A stretch of DNA of 64,000 nucleotides from Candidatus Microbacterium phytovorans (GTDB lineage Bacteria > Actinomycetota > Actinomycetes > Actinomycetales > Microbacteriaceae): contig CP119321.1 in assembly GCA_029202445.1 (NCBI GenBank), positions 2,170,001 to 2,234,000 on the forward strand, read 5' to 3'. Within the stretch, counting starts at the first letter, position 1, and every line of letters starts with the position of its first letter. The notes under the pieces are model-generated. The model made no database searches and had not been told where the DNA came from. It worked only from the letters and a program-made list of their open reading frames with translations. Both the position numbers and the translations under genes were made by a program. This document shows positions 19,135 through 32,729 of the stretch, piece by piece.

Positions 19135-20561
19135 CACAGTGCCATCCCCTCCAGGAGCCGACCGGGCTCGGGCTGAGCCATCGCGTCGGTGAAGACGTCG
19201 AACGGCCACATCGTCATGCCGCTCCACGTGATCGATTCCACCGCACCCGAGCCGCTTCGCGCCACCTCCACCGGCTCGCCTGCAGCGCCGAAGCTGGCGC
19301 GCGCGGGCATGCGGAGTGTGCCGTCGGCATCCGTCTCCACCTTCTCGGCGAAGCGGGCGGGATCGTCGAGCTGCGGGTGGAGCGCGAAGGTCGCACCGCC
19401 CAGGTGGGCCAGGTCCAGCACCGACCACAGGCTCGCGTAGCGTCCCTCGACCCCGTCGACGCGGTCGTCGTCGTCGGCGTGCGACAGCGCCAACCGCAGC
19501 AGCGCGACGGCGCCGGTCGCCAGCGTGTCGGCGGGCCCGTCGATCGCGTTCGTGAAGACGCTCACGACGAGGTCGTTCTCCGGGTCGAGCCACGTGCGGG
19601 TGATGTGACCGGGGTAGCCGCCGCTGTGCCCGACCAGCAGGTCGCCGTCGAGCTCGAACAGCTCGAAGCCGAGACCGTAGTGCCGGTGGGCGCCGCCGAT
19701 GTCGATGCGGGAGACGCGGTACTGCGCCTGACGCTTGCTGTCGTCGCCGAGGAGGCGGTCATCGCCCAGCGCGTGGGCGGCCAGGTAGGCGGTCGTCTCG
19801 GTGGCCGTCGAGAACCACCCGGTCGCCGCAGCCATCGCCCGCGTGTCGACGTGCGGGATCACGCGCCGGGTGCCCTTGAGCGCGAAGCGCGCGGTGTGAC
19901 CGGCGGCGTACTCGTCTGCCCGCGCCGACTGCCACTCCGAGCCAGACCGCTCGAGGCCCAGCGGCCGGCAGATGTTCTCGCGGGTGAAAGTGTCGTAGTC
20001 GGTGCCGGAGGCCGCCTCGATGATGAGTCCCAGGACCGAGTAGGCGACGTTGGAGTACTTGAAGTGCTCGTTGCGGGCGAAGATGCGCCCCTCGGCCCGG
20101 CAGATGTCGACGATGCGCTCCCGGTCGGGGAAGGCCGCCCCGCGCTGCCAGTAATCGGCGTCGCGGCCGTCGCGCACGACGCCGCCCTGGTGGGCGAGCA
20201 GCTCGCGCACCGTGATGGATGCCAGGTCGGAATCGGCCAGTTCGGGCACCCACTGGGAGACCGTGTCGTCGAGTCGGAGCGCGCCGCGCTCGGCCAACTG
20301 GAAGACGGCGGTCGCGGTGAACGTCTTCGAGTGCGACGCGATGCGGAAGAGGCTCTCGGTGGTCAGCTGCTCGCCGGTCTCGAGGTCGGCCGAGCCCCAG
20401 GCGAACTCCAGGACGAGCTCGCCCCGGTAGCGGATCGCGGCCTGGATGCCGGGCACCTCGCGGTGCTCGCCGGCGAACGCGAACCACCGCGCCGCGTACT
20501 CGGCCGCGCTGCGTACGGCATCCCGTCGACGGGCATCCACATCGGGAGGGGTCACGGTCAC
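19134..20561 (-). CDS. Cytoplasmic serine hydrolase, beta-lactamase / D-aminopeptidase fold
   Basis: 475 aa. The active-site set of the class C beta-lactamase fold is present: SHSK (SxxK) in RIASHSKTFTA, YSN (YxN) in KYSNVAYSVLG and HSG (HxG) in GHSGGYPGH. There is no signal peptide, so it acts in the cytoplasm. That suits a D-aminopeptidase or esterase processing imported peptides rather than a cell-wall enzyme. A C-terminal beta-rich domain follows after about residue 330. The GTG at 20561 overlaps the dppC stop as GTGA and follows AAAGGACG. Substrate unknown. Confidence 0.88.
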   Translation of the reverse strand: MTVTPPDVDARRRDAVRSAAEYAARWFAFAGEHREVPGIQAAIRYRGELVLEFAWGSADLETGEQLTTESLFRIASHSKTFTATAVFQLAERGALRLDDTVSQWVPELADSDLASITVRELLAHQGGVVRDGRDADYWQRGAAFPDRERIVDICRAEGRIFARNEHFKYSNVAYSVLGLIIEAASGTDYDTFTRENICRPLGLERSGSEWQSARADEYAAGHTARFALKGTRRVIPHVDTRAMAAATGWFSTATETTAYLAAHALGDDRLLGDDSKRQAQYRVSRIDIGGAHRHYGLGFELFELDGDLLVGHSGGYPGHITRTWLDPENDLVVSVFTNAIDGPADTLATGAVALLRLALSHADDDDRVDGVEGRYASLWSVLDLAHLGGATFALHPQLDDPARFAEKVETDADGTLRMPARASFGAAGEPVEVARSGSGAVESITWSGMTMWPFDVFTDAMAQPEPGRLLEGMAL

Positions 20562-21448
20562 AGTCGGCGTCCTTTCGGGTCGAGCGCATCCCGCAGGATG
20601 TCGCCAAGGGTGATGAGCGCGAACACCGTCACGCTGAGGAAGAGGGCGGGGAAGACGAGCATGTGCGGGGAGCTCCCGAAGTACGACTGGGCGTTCGCCA
20701 TCTGCAGCCCCCACGAGATCGAGGGCGATCGCAGGCCGACGCCGAGGAAGGTCAGAGTCGACTCGGCCACGATGATGCTGCCGACCATGGTCGCGGTGAT
20801 CGCCAGCACGGGTCCGATCGCGTTGGGCACGACGTGCGTGACGAGGGTGCGCGTGTGGGAAATGCCCATGGCCCGCGCGGCGCTGATGTAGTCCATGTTC
20901 CGCACGGTCCGCACCGAGGTGCGCACGAGCCGCGCCAGCGTCGGCCAGCTGAACGCCGCCAGCACGACCGCCACGACGAGCGGCGTGCGCTCCCCCACGC
21001 TGTTGAGCACGATGATCGCGCCGAGGATGAACGGGAACCCGAGGAAGACGTCGGTCAGGCGCGAGATGAGGATGTCGGCGAAGCCGCCGAAGTAGGCGGC
21101 GAGGGTACCCACGACGATCGCGATCGCCAGGGCGATGACCGTGGCCGTCACACCGATGAACAGCGACGTGCGCGCCCCGTGGATGACGTTCGCGTAGATG
21201 TCGCAGCCCTGCAGATCGGTGCCGAAGACGTGCGCGGCGTTCGGGGGCAGCTTGCTGTCGCGCAGTTCGCACGCGCGCGGATCGGGCTGACCGAACAGAC
21301 CGCCCACGGCATCCGGGAAGAGCGAGATCACGGCAAGCACGGCGAGGATGGCCGCGCTGATCCAGAACAGCGGTCGGCGGCGCAGGCTCGTCCACACGCC
21401 CCGGCTGACGGTGACGTGTTCGAGGGCGGCCGCGGCGGTCTCAGTCAT
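20558..21448 (-). CDS. Peptide ABC transporter permease, DppC type
   Basis: 296 aa with about six membrane spans. N-terminal membrane anchor RRPLFWISAAILAVLAVIS, HVFGTDLQGCDIYANVIHG typical of DppC, and the EAA loop YISAARAMGISHTRTLVTHV. It overlaps dppB upstream by 8 bp and the hydrolase gene downstream by 4 bp. It forms the channel with DppB. Confidence 0.93.
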   Translation of the reverse strand: MTETAAAALEHVTVSRGVWTSLRRRPLFWISAAILAVLAVISLFPDAVGGLFGQPDPRACELRDSKLPPNAAHVFGTDLQGCDIYANVIHGARTSLFIGVTATVIALAIAIVVGTLAAYFGGFADILISRLTDVFLGFPFILGAIIVLNSVGERTPLVVAVVLAAFSWPTLARLVRTSVRTVRNMDYISAARAMGISHTRTLVTHVVPNAIGPVLAITATMVGSIIVAESTLTFLGVGLRSPSISWGLQMANAQSYFGSSPHMLVFPALFLSVTVFALITLGDILRDALDPKGRRL

Positions 21449-22373
21449 GACGGCTCCGAGGGTCCAGCAATGAGTTGAGGAGGTCGACCACCACGTTGAG
21501 GATGAGGAAGATGAGGATCAGCGTCGTCCCCACCCCCACGACGGTCGGACCTTCGTGCGTCCGGATGGCGCTGAAGAGCAGCTGACCGATGCCGGGGAGG
21601 TTGAAGATGCCCTCCACCACCACCGCTCCCCCCAGCAGGAAACCGAGGTCGATCGCGACGAAGGTGAGCACGGGGGCCACCGAGTTGCGCATGACGTGCA
21701 GCCCGACGATGCGCCGCCCCGGCATCCCCTTGGCCCGCAGGGTGCGGACGAAGTCGGACTCCATCGAGTCGATGACGCTGCCGCGCATCAGGCGGGCGAT
21801 CGAGGCGAGGCCGAACAGAGCGATGACCGTGGCCGGGAGGATGTAGGCGACGGGCCACCCGGCATCCGTGCCCGCGATGGGCAACCAGCCCAGGTGGAGT
21901 CCGAACACGAGCTGGGCGGAGACGGCCACGACGAAGATGGGGATCGAGGTGGCGAGGATCGTGCCGAACAGCACGGTGCGGTCGATCGCGCTGTCGCGGC
22001 GCAGCCCCGCGATCAGGCCGAGCGCCACCCCGATGACGACCTCGATGACCCAGGCCGTCAGGGCGAGCGTGATCGTCACGGGCCAGCGCGAGGCCATCCG
22101 GTCGGCGACGGGAACGCCCGAGAAGGTCGTGCCGAGGTCGCCGGTGAACAGACCTCCGAGGTAGCGCAGGTACTGCTGCCAGAGCGGATCGTCGAGGTGG
22201 AACTGCTCCCGCAGCTGCGCCACGACGTTGTCGGGCAGCGGACGGTCGCCGCCCAGCGCGGCGATCGGGTCACCCGGGAGTGCCCACACGGTCGCGTAGA
22301 TGATGAACGTCACGCCGACGAAGACGAGGGCGAACTCCGCGATGCGTGCGCCTATGCGGCGCGCGAGGATCAT
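21441..22373 (-). CDS. Peptide ABC transporter permease, DppB type
   Basis: 310 aa with about six membrane spans. The N-terminal span is followed by the periplasmic-type region YATVWALPGDPIAALGG. The EAA loop FVRTLRAKGMPGRRIVGLHV contacts the ATPase. The ATG at 22373 overlaps the M14 peptidase stop as ATGA. DppB/DppC family assignment is firm, peptide specificity is not. Confidence 0.93.
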   Translation of the reverse strand: MILARRIGARIAEFALVFVGVTFIIYATVWALPGDPIAALGGDRPLPDNVVAQLREQFHLDDPLWQQYLRYLGGLFTGDLGTTFSGVPVADRMASRWPVTITLALTAWVIEVVIGVALGLIAGLRRDSAIDRTVLFGTILATSIPIFVVAVSAQLVFGLHLGWLPIAGTDAGWPVAYILPATVIALFGLASIARLMRGSVIDSMESDFVRTLRAKGMPGRRIVGLHVMRNSVAPVLTFVAIDLGFLLGGAVVVEGIFNLPGIGQLLFSAIRTHEGPTVVGVGTTLILIFLILNVVVDLLNSLLDPRSRHD

Positions 22374-23716
22374 CCGTGCCTCCGTCTCACCGTCGCCAGC
22401 ACGGCAGCCAGCTGCACACCCACGAGCGCCGACACGGGAGCCGGCACCAGGTCGGTGTCGGTCTCTGCGGCGAGCCACTCCCGGAAGATGCCCTCCAGTT
22501 CGATCGAGGCCGACCGCACCGCCTCCCCGGCCACGCCGGCCTCGACCTCGACGGCGAGCGCACGACGAAGGATGCCGCCGAAGCGGAGCCGGAAGGTGCG
22601 CACCACTTCGCGGTTGCCGAAGACCTCCGCGACGGTCGCGGCGCGGTTCAGGGCGGGGTCCGCGAGGCGGGCACGCTCGGCACGCGCCGCTTCGCCCATG
22701 CCGGGCACGAACGCCTCGCTGGCGCGGCGGAAGGGCGAATCGATCACCAGCGCCGGGCGCACGGCATCCAGGATCCGCCGAAGGAGAACGTGCAGCTCCT
22801 CGAGCCCGTCGGCCTTCTCGGCGATGACGTCGCGGTACACGCGCGACGTGGGCGTCGTGTCGGCGGCGTCGGGATGCGTCCAGTACGGAAGCTCGGCGAT
22901 CATCGTCGTCGTGCCGTAGCGCTCCAGGTAGTCGGCGGTGCCGGCCCCGCCCGAGCGTGTCTCCGGGGGAAGTCCGAGCGCCTCGCGGTGGTCGTAGCGT
23001 TCGCGGGCGAGGGGGGCGCGGAAGACCGCGTCGTCGAGCCGGGCCAGCCCGTCCATCTCGGGCTCGCCGACGTCCAGCGGCAGGTCGAACGCCGCGGGGA
23101 GGTCGCGGAGCTCGCGGGCGAGGGTGGTGTCGTGCTCGTTCAGGTAGAAGTACACCCCGCCGAACTCGGCGTTGTGCAGGCCGACGAAGACGTCGGGGCG
23201 GACGCGGTCGAACAGCGCCATGAGAGCGCGGGTCTCGGGGATCGGGTGGTCGAACCACGCCTGCTTGTAGTCGAAGGGGAACGACCACTCCACCTGCTCG
23301 GCGGGGGCGGGGCGGTAGAACCCGGTGAAGTACGAGAGACGATCGGCCGAGCCGAACCACGACTCGTTCAGACGCGCGCCGTCGGGGTCGGCGCAGGGCA
23401 TGATGTGCCACGTGGCATCGAGCGCGGCCAGTTCGGGCGCTTCCAGGAGGAGTCGTACGAGGTGCTGCACCGTGCGGAACCCGATGGGCTCGTTCGGGTG
23501 GACGCCGCCGGCGATGACGACTTGCAGCGGCCCGTCGCCGAGGGCGAAGTGATCGATCGGCGAGCCGAGACGCGACTGGCCGATGACGGCGTGGCGGATG
23601 CGGTCGGGGTTCTCGTCGCGTCGTGCCAGCAGGTCGGCACGCAGTTCGTCGATCGTCGGGAAGCCGTCGATCGGCGGCAGTCGCCGGGCGAGTGCGAGGA
23701 GCGGATCGTGCGTCAT
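22370..23716 (-). CDS. M14-family zinc carboxypeptidase, cytoplasmic
   Basis: 448 aa. Zinc ligands are visible: His and Glu in GGVHPNEPIG (HxxE) and a later His in VGLHNAEFGG. The catalytic Glu is probably in MIAELPYW. There is no signal peptide. It lies between the binding protein and dppB in a peptide-uptake operon, so it probably trims imported peptides. MpaA-like murein-peptide amidases are the closest known functional analogy. The ATG at 23716 is chosen. A longer start would translate the G-rich repeat and lacks a ribosome site. Confidence 0.88.
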   Translation of the reverse strand: MTHDPLLALARRLPPIDGFPTIDELRADLLARRDENPDRIRHAVIGQSRLGSPIDHFALGDGPLQVVIAGGVHPNEPIGFRTVQHLVRLLLEAPELAALDATWHIMPCADPDGARLNESWFGSADRLSYFTGFYRPAPAEQVEWSFPFDYKQAWFDHPIPETRALMALFDRVRPDVFVGLHNAEFGGVYFYLNEHDTTLARELRDLPAAFDLPLDVGEPEMDGLARLDDAVFRAPLARERYDHREALGLPPETRSGGAGTADYLERYGTTTMIAELPYWTHPDAADTTPTSRVYRDVIAEKADGLEELHVLLRRILDAVRPALVIDSPFRRASEAFVPGMGEAARAERARLADPALNRAATVAEVFGNREVVRTFRLRFGGILRRALAVEVEAGVAGEAVRSASIELEGIFREWLAAETDTDLVPAPVSALVGVQLAAVLATVRRRHG

Positions 23717-23742
23717 GGAGAGCTCTCGTGACGGGGTGTAGC

Positions 23743-23782
23743 GGGGGAAGGGGGAAGGGGGAAGGGGGTAGGGGGAAGGGGG
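23743..23782. repeat. Six G5 runs with exact 7-bp period
   Basis: The plus strand reads GGGGGAA repeated, with one TA linker. The runs start at 23743, 23750, 23757, 23764, 23771 and 23778. It is a strong G-quadruplex candidate on the template strand of the peptide operon, in the gap before the M14 gene. Confidence 0.9.
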
Positions 23783-23816
23783 TGCGGAGCGCCCCGGGGG
23801 GTGGGCGCTCCGCACC
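23781..23816 (-). terminator. Strong hairpin after the binding-protein gene
   Basis: GGTGCGGAGCGCCC (23781-23794) pairs perfectly with GGGCGCTCCGCACC (23803-23816), a 14-bp stem with an 8-nt loop, 7 nt from the binding-protein stop. On the transcript it is followed by C-rich sequence rather than U-rich. It is probably a partial terminator or 3'-end stabiliser inside the operon. Confidence 0.75.
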
Positions 23817-23822
23817 GCCGCG

Positions 23823-25406
23823 TCAGTCGCCGAGGACGATCGACCGGTAGGTGGGGTTGCCCACCGGCGATGTCACCAGGTCGGCGACCCGCTCCGAGGT
23901 GACGTAGGAGTACTTCTCGAAGAAGAGCGGCACGGCCGGGAACTCGGCCTGGATCAGCTCCTGCACCTTGGCGTACGCCGAGCCGTCGGTCGACAGGTCT
24001 GCGTCGGCGGTCGCGATCGCCGCCGCGACGTCGTCGCTGTACCAGGGGATGCAGTTCGTGCACCCGCCGCCTTCGATGAAGAAGACCCGGAGCGTCGCCT
24101 GCTGGCTCGGGTAGAGCGCACCCCAGCGCGAGAAGAACGGACCGTCGATGTTCTCGTCGTTCCGGTTCTGCAGGAACTCGGCCCAGTCGGCGCTCGGCTT
24201 GGCGGTCGCCTCGATGCCGAGGTTCTGGCGCAGCTGGTTGGCGATGGCCTCGTAGAGCGGGTCGAGTCCGCTGCCGCCGGGGTAGTAGATCTCGAGCGGG
24301 CCGTCGAAGCCGCCGGCCTCGTCGAGCAGGGCCTTCGCGGCATCCGGGTCGTACTCGCAGTACTCTCCGCAGATGCCGGTCGGGGTGCCGGGCTCGATCG
24401 CCGGGGTCCAGGCGGTGGCCGGGTCGTAGGTGCCACCGTAGATGACGTCGATGATCGCCTCGCGGTCGATGGCCATCGAGATCGCCTGACGCACGCGGAT
24501 GTCGCTGTACGCGTCGTTCCACAGCGGGAGGCCGAGGAAGGAGATGCCGGGCGCTTCGAACGAGTAGAGGCGGTCGCCGAAGTCGCTGCCGGCCTGCGTC
24601 AGCTTGGACGCGGGAACACCGGCGACGTCGAGGTTGCCTGCCAGCACGTCGGTGTAGGCCGTCTCGCTGTCGGTGTAGGGCACGAACGTGATGCGGTCGA
24701 CGGTGGGCTTCTCACCCTGGTAGTCGTCGTACGCCTCGAGCACGATCGGCTCGTTCTCGACGTAGTCCTCCGCGAACGCGAACGGACCGTTGCCGATCGG
24801 GTGGGTGTTGTACGCGTCGAAGTCCTCGAGCGCCGAGGCGGGCATCGGGAACATCGCCGTCTGGGCCTGCGTGACCTGCAGCGGGAACTGGCTGTCGGCG
24901 CCGGTGAGCTCGACCGTGAAGGTCTGCTCGTCGACGACGGCGAGGCCCGACATCTCGGTGGTCGACGGCTCGCCCTCGGCGGGGTTGAGGTCGGCGTAGC
25001 CGGCGATGTTGGCGAGCTGACCGGAGTTCTCGAACGCGTTCGGTCCGTAGGCGACCGCGTTCCAGCTGTCCACGTAGGCCTGCGCCGTCACCGGCGTGCC
25101 GTCTTGGAAGGTCCAGCCGTCGCGGAGCGTGACAGTCCAGGTGATCGCGTCGTCGGACTCGATGGACTCGGCCTGGACGTACTCGAGCGTGCCGTCCGAC
25201 TCGAGGAACGCCAAGGGTGCCCAGACCGCCATGTTGACGTCGTAGGCGACCGACTGGCGGCCGGGGATGATGAGCTGCGGGTCGGTGGCGGCGACGCGGA
25301 TCTCCGTGGGTGCGTCGTCGGTGGGTGTGGTGCCGCCGCTGCACGCGGACAGCGCGAGGGCGGTGACGGCGGCGGCTGCTGCCACCGCGAAGAGCCTCTT
25401 GTTCAT
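23823..25406 (-). CDS. Peptide-binding lipoprotein (extracellular solute-binding family 5)
   Basis: 527 aa. Lipoprotein signal with lipobox LSAC (Cys22). Family 5 fold with regions such as ITWTVTLRDGWTFQDGTPV, IGNGPFAF and DIRVRQAISMAIDREAII. It is the first gene of the seven-gene operon and captures substrate for DppBC. The pocket-proximal segment GEYCEY/GGGCTNC contains four Cys that may form disulfides, which is less usual. The upstream region carries the probable promoter and half-site array. Confidence 0.94.
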   Translation of the reverse strand: MNKRLFAVAAAAAVTALALSACSGGTTPTDDAPTEIRVAATDPQLIIPGRQSVAYDVNMAVWAPLAFLESDGTLEYVQAESIESDDAITWTVTLRDGWTFQDGTPVTAQAYVDSWNAVAYGPNAFENSGQLANIAGYADLNPAEGEPSTTEMSGLAVVDEQTFTVELTGADSQFPLQVTQAQTAMFPMPASALEDFDAYNTHPIGNGPFAFAEDYVENEPIVLEAYDDYQGEKPTVDRITFVPYTDSETAYTDVLAGNLDVAGVPASKLTQAGSDFGDRLYSFEAPGISFLGLPLWNDAYSDIRVRQAISMAIDREAIIDVIYGGTYDPATAWTPAIEPGTPTGICGEYCEYDPDAAKALLDEAGGFDGPLEIYYPGGSGLDPLYEAIANQLRQNLGIEATAKPSADWAEFLQNRNDENIDGPFFSRWGALYPSQQATLRVFFIEGGGCTNCIPWYSDDVAAAIATADADLSTDGSAYAKVQELIQAEFPAVPLFFEKYSYVTSERVADLVTSPVGNPTYRSIVLGD

Positions 25407-25522
25407 TTTTCCTCACAAAGGAATCACTGAGACAGGGATGGTGCGGGACACGGTGCCGGGTTGTCAGCACGGGCCGGGCTGCGCGGGCCGCGGCGGCGCG
25501 TACGGGGTGTGTACGTACGCTC

Positions 25523-25578
25523 ACCATAGGGGCTGTGCTTTTCGAACTTTCAATACGAAATGAAACCTTTACATTTCG
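25523..25578 (-). promoter_or_regulatory. Candidate promoter and operator array of the peptide operon
   Basis: On the minus strand TTGAAA (25548-25553) and TATGGT (25523-25528) form a -35/-10 pair with a long 19-nt spacer. Three half-sites overlap it at 16-bp steps: TTTCG (25540-25544), CGAAATG (25556-25562) and CATTTCG (25572-25578). The last two form an inverted repeat with a 9-nt spacer. Confidence 0.5.
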
Positions 25579-25629
25579 GAAACGCGCCGCAGGATGCGGC
25601 GGAGTGCCTGTCTGCGCGGCGGCGCCTCC

Positions 25630-25635
25630 TAGAAT
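25630..25635 (+). promoter_or_regulatory. Leaderless-type -10 box for the antiterminator gene
   Basis: TAGAAT lies 7 nt before the ATG at 25643. No convincing -35 was found. Confidence 0.5.
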
Positions 25636-25642
25636 GCTCGGC

Positions 25643-30140
<4,498 letters not shown>

Positions 30141-30171
30141 TCCCCCTCTCCCCTCCTCGGGCAGGCCACCT

Positions 30172-30229
30172 GAAGGTGGCGCAATCGGTCGCCTCCGCTC
30201 CCGGCGAAGCGACAGATTGCGCCACCTTC
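30172..30229. terminator. Bidirectional terminator between bglA and the methyltransferase gene
   Basis: GAAGGTGGCGCAATC (30172-30186) pairs perfectly with GATTGCGCCACCTTC (30215-30229), loop 28 nt, between convergent genes. There is no long T-run. Confidence 0.7.
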
Positions 30230-30240
30230 TTCGCGTCGGT

Positions 30241-31098
30241 TCACCCGTGGACGGCGTCGGCGAGGGCGGCGATGTGCGCTGGGGTCGTGCGGCAGCAGCC
30301 GCCGACGAAGCGCGCACCCGCGGAGATCCACGCGCGGGCGTCGCGAGCCGGGATGCCGGGGGCACCGCGCCACCGTCGCGCCTCGGCATCCCACGTCTCT
30401 CCGCTGTTCGGGTAGGCGACGAGCGGGGTCCCCGCGGGGGCCAGCGCCAGCGCCGCGGGCACGCGCTCGGGCGGACAGCAGTTGACCCCGACCGCGACGA
30501 CCCCTCGCGCCGACGCGGCGATGCGCAGCGCCTCTTCCAGCAGAGCGTCGGTGAACGCGTCGCTGGCGGCGGAGAGACTGATCCAGGCGGGGATGCCGAG
30601 GCCGTCGATCTCGGAGACGAGCGCCTCGACCTCTTCGATGCACGGGATCGTCTCAACCGCCAGCACGTCGGGCGCCGCGTCGGCGAGGGTGTGGAGGCGA
30701 CGGCGGTGCCACTGCGCGAGATGATCGACGCTCACCCCGTAGTCGCCGCGGTACTCGCTGCCGTCGGCGCGCGCGGCACCGAAGGGTCCGACGGATGCCG
30801 CAACAAACCCCTCGCCGGCGTCACGGGCGAGGGCGACGCTGCGCGCGAGCAGCGCGGTGACCTCGTCGTCGTCGATGCGCCCGCCGTACGCGAGCTGATA
30901 GGAGCAGGTGATGAGCACGTCGGCGCCCGCCGCGGCGAACTCGGCGTGCGCACCCCGCACCTCGTCGGGATCGTCGCGCAGCAGTCGCGCAGACCACAGA
31001 TCGGAGCTCAGGTCGTTGCCGCGCGCCTCCAGGAGCGTGCCGAGTCCGCCGTCGAGCACGAGCGGGCCACGCCGCAGCGCGCTGGACAGATCCCTCAT
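30241..31098 (-). CDS. mmuM: Homocysteine S-methyltransferase
   Basis: 285 aa. Transfers a methyl group from S-methylmethionine or SAM to homocysteine. Zinc Cys are visible in GVNCCPPE and in the C-terminal GGCCRTTP pair. The N-terminal LDGGLGTLLEARG is typical. Length fits MmuM rather than the larger MetH. The ATG at 31098 has TAGCGT 6 nt upstream (31105-31110) and no ribosome site, so it is probably leaderless. No S-methylmethionine permease gene is adjacent. Confidence 0.92.
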   Translation of the reverse strand: MRDLSSALRRGPLVLDGGLGTLLEARGNDLSSDLWSARLLRDDPDEVRGAHAEFAAAGADVLITCSYQLAYGGRIDDDEVTALLARSVALARDAGEGFVAASVGPFGAARADGSEYRGDYGVSVDHLAQWHRRRLHTLADAAPDVLAVETIPCIEEVEALVSEIDGLGIPAWISLSAASDAFTDALLEEALRIAASARGVVAVGVNCCPPERVPAALALAPAGTPLVAYPNSGETWDAEARRWRGAPGIPARDARAWISAGARFVGGCCRTTPAHIAALADAVHG

Positions 31099-31104
31099 GA
31101 CGAC

Positions 31105-31110
31105 ACGCTA
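31105..31110 (-). promoter_or_regulatory. Leaderless-type -10 box for mmuM
   Basis: TAGCGT on the minus strand, 6 nt before the ATG at 31098. Confidence 0.45.
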
Positions 31111-31124
31111 GCGGGCGCGCCGCC

Positions 31125-32000
31125 TCACCAGTCCCATCGGATGAGATGGGCCGCGGGCCGCGGCTTCTGGATCGCGAGCGCGGCGCTCCCGTCGGGGCCG
31201 ACCTCGAGCGATCGGAGCGCTCGACGCGAGCCGAACGGTCGATCCTGCACGCACCGCAGCACGCGCACCGGCCGCACGCGCGGGTCGAAGTTGACCCGCA
31301 GCGTGTACAGATCGGTCGGCGTCTGGAACCCGGTGCCCGCGTAGTCCACGGGCGGCGCCGTGTCGAACACGGGGCGCCGCAGGCGCGAGAAGCGCAGTGT
31401 GCCGATCTCGTGTTCCCGCACGGGTCGGTGGAGCGCGAGTTGCACGACGCGCACGCCGTCGCCGGCCGTCACGTCGTCGGCCACCGAGCATCCCTCCAGG
31501 TCGACGATCTCCGGATCTCGGAGCGCGGGATCCGGAACGCTCACGACGTACACGTGGGTGAGCGTGCCGCTGCGGGACTTGAGCGCGACGCGCGTCGTCT
31601 CCCGCACCCGCAGCCGCGCCGTGCTCACCTGCACCGTCTCATCGACGTGGAGGAGAGTCGCGGATGCCGCGAACTCACGCATCTCGTCGGCATACGGCAC
31701 CGGGCCGAAGGTGATCTCACCGCCCGTCTCCCGAGGAGGTGTCGCCCACGCCGCCAGCACGCGCCCGCTGCTCACCGGGTCGAGGTCGAGCGCGGCCGTG
31801 ATGCGGGCGAGCGTCTCCGGTCGGGGCCGCACGGTGTTCGCCCGCTCGAGGGACCGGAGCGTGCGGACGCTGACCCCCGCGCGCTCCGACAGGAGCTCCT
31901 GACTGATCCCCAGATGCTGGCGCGTGCGGCGGATCGCCCGCGCGGCCGCTTCCTGCATCGCCGCCTGCCGTCGCATTCTCGTGTCTTCTGTCACATCCAT
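31125..32000 (-). CDS. XRE-type helix-turn-helix protein with unknown C-terminal domain
   Basis: 291 aa from the ATG at 32000 (283 aa if the Met at 31976 is used). The helix-turn-helix is at about residues 20-75: LGISQELLSERAGVSVRTLR, then SLERANTVRPRPETLARITA. The remaining 200 residues are beta-rich (for example VSTARLRVRETTRVALKSRS) and not recognised. They may form a ligand or effector domain. It is divergent from the LysE exporter gene with only 49 nt between, so it may regulate that exporter. Confidence 0.72.
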   Translation of the reverse strand: MDVTEDTRMRRQAAMQEAAARAIRRTRQHLGISQELLSERAGVSVRTLRSLERANTVRPRPETLARITAALDLDPVSSGRVLAAWATPPRETGGEITFGPVPYADEMREFAASATLLHVDETVQVSTARLRVRETTRVALKSRSGTLTHVYVVSVPDPALRDPEIVDLEGCSVADDVTAGDGVRVVQLALHRPVREHEIGTLRFSRLRRPVFDTAPPVDYAGTGFQTPTDLYTLRVNFDPRVRPVRVLRCVQDRPFGSRRALRSLEVGPDGSAALAIQKPRPAAHLIRWDW

Positions 32001-32036
32001 AGACGACGCGCGAACACCGAGAACCTGACGACGGTC

Positions 32037-32042
32037 TACGCT
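32037..32042 (+). promoter_or_regulatory. Leaderless-type -10 box for the LysE-family gene
   Basis: TACGCT, 7 nt before the GTG at 32050. Confidence 0.45.
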
Positions 32043-32049
32043 CTTCGCT

Positions 32050-32688
32050 GTGGTGCCTCTCGACAATCTCCTCGCCTTCACGGTGGCTGCGCTCGTGCTG
32101 ATCGTCATCCCCGGACCGGCCGTGCTCTTCTCGGTCGGTCGCACGCTGGCGCTCGGCCGGGCGGGCGGACTGCTCAGCGTCGCCGGCGTCACCCTCGCTC
32201 TCGTGCCGATCGTCGCGCTGGTGGCCCTCGGCGTCGGCGGCATCATCGCGCGGTCGGTCGAGCTGTTCACGGCGCTGAAGATCGTCGGCGCGCTGTACCT
32301 CATGTACCTCGGCGTGCAGGCGATCCGTCACCGCAAGGACGCCGCCCGAGAGGTCGAGGTCGCCCGCCTCCCCCGCTCGCACGCGCGTCAGCTGTGGCAG
32401 GGGTTCCTCGTCGGCGTCACCAACCCGAAGACCATCGCCTTCTTCGTCGCCGTGCTGCCGCAGTTCGTCGACGTGCACGCCGGGGCCGTCGCCTGGCAGA
32501 TGATGGAGCTCGGGCTCGTCTTCGCGGTCATCGCCCTCGTCTCCGACAGCGTGTGGGTGTTCGCCGCCGCCGCCGCGCGGACCTGGTTCGCGCGTTCACC
32601 GCGACGCATCGAGACGCTCACCGCGACGGGCGGCACGATGATGATCGGGCTCGGCGGAGTGCTGCTGGTCACCGGCCAGAAGCACTGA
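32050..32688 (+). CDS. LysE/RhtB-family amino-acid exporter
   Basis: 212 aa with about six membrane spans. The family N-terminal motif is present: VLIVIPGPAVLFSVGRTLAL with the conserved Gly-Pro. GVTNPKTIAFFVAVLPQF is the second family signature. Start GTG at 32050 (a second GTG follows at 32053). Divergent to the XRE-type regulator. Likely exports an amino acid or derivative such as homoserine or threonine. Substrate not assignable. Confidence 0.9.
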   Translation: MVPLDNLLAFTVAALVLIVIPGPAVLFSVGRTLALGRAGGLLSVAGVTLALVPIVALVALGVGGIIARSVELFTALKIVGALYLMYLGVQAIRHRKDAAREVEVARLPRSHARQLWQGFLVGVTNPKTIAFFVAVLPQFVDVHAGAVAWQMMELGLVFAVIALVSDSVWVFAAAAARTWFARSPRRIETLTATGGTMMIGLGGVLLVTGQKH

Positions 32689-32729
32689 CGTGCAGGAGCC
32701 GTTCATCCGGCACTGAGAGGATGGATGCC

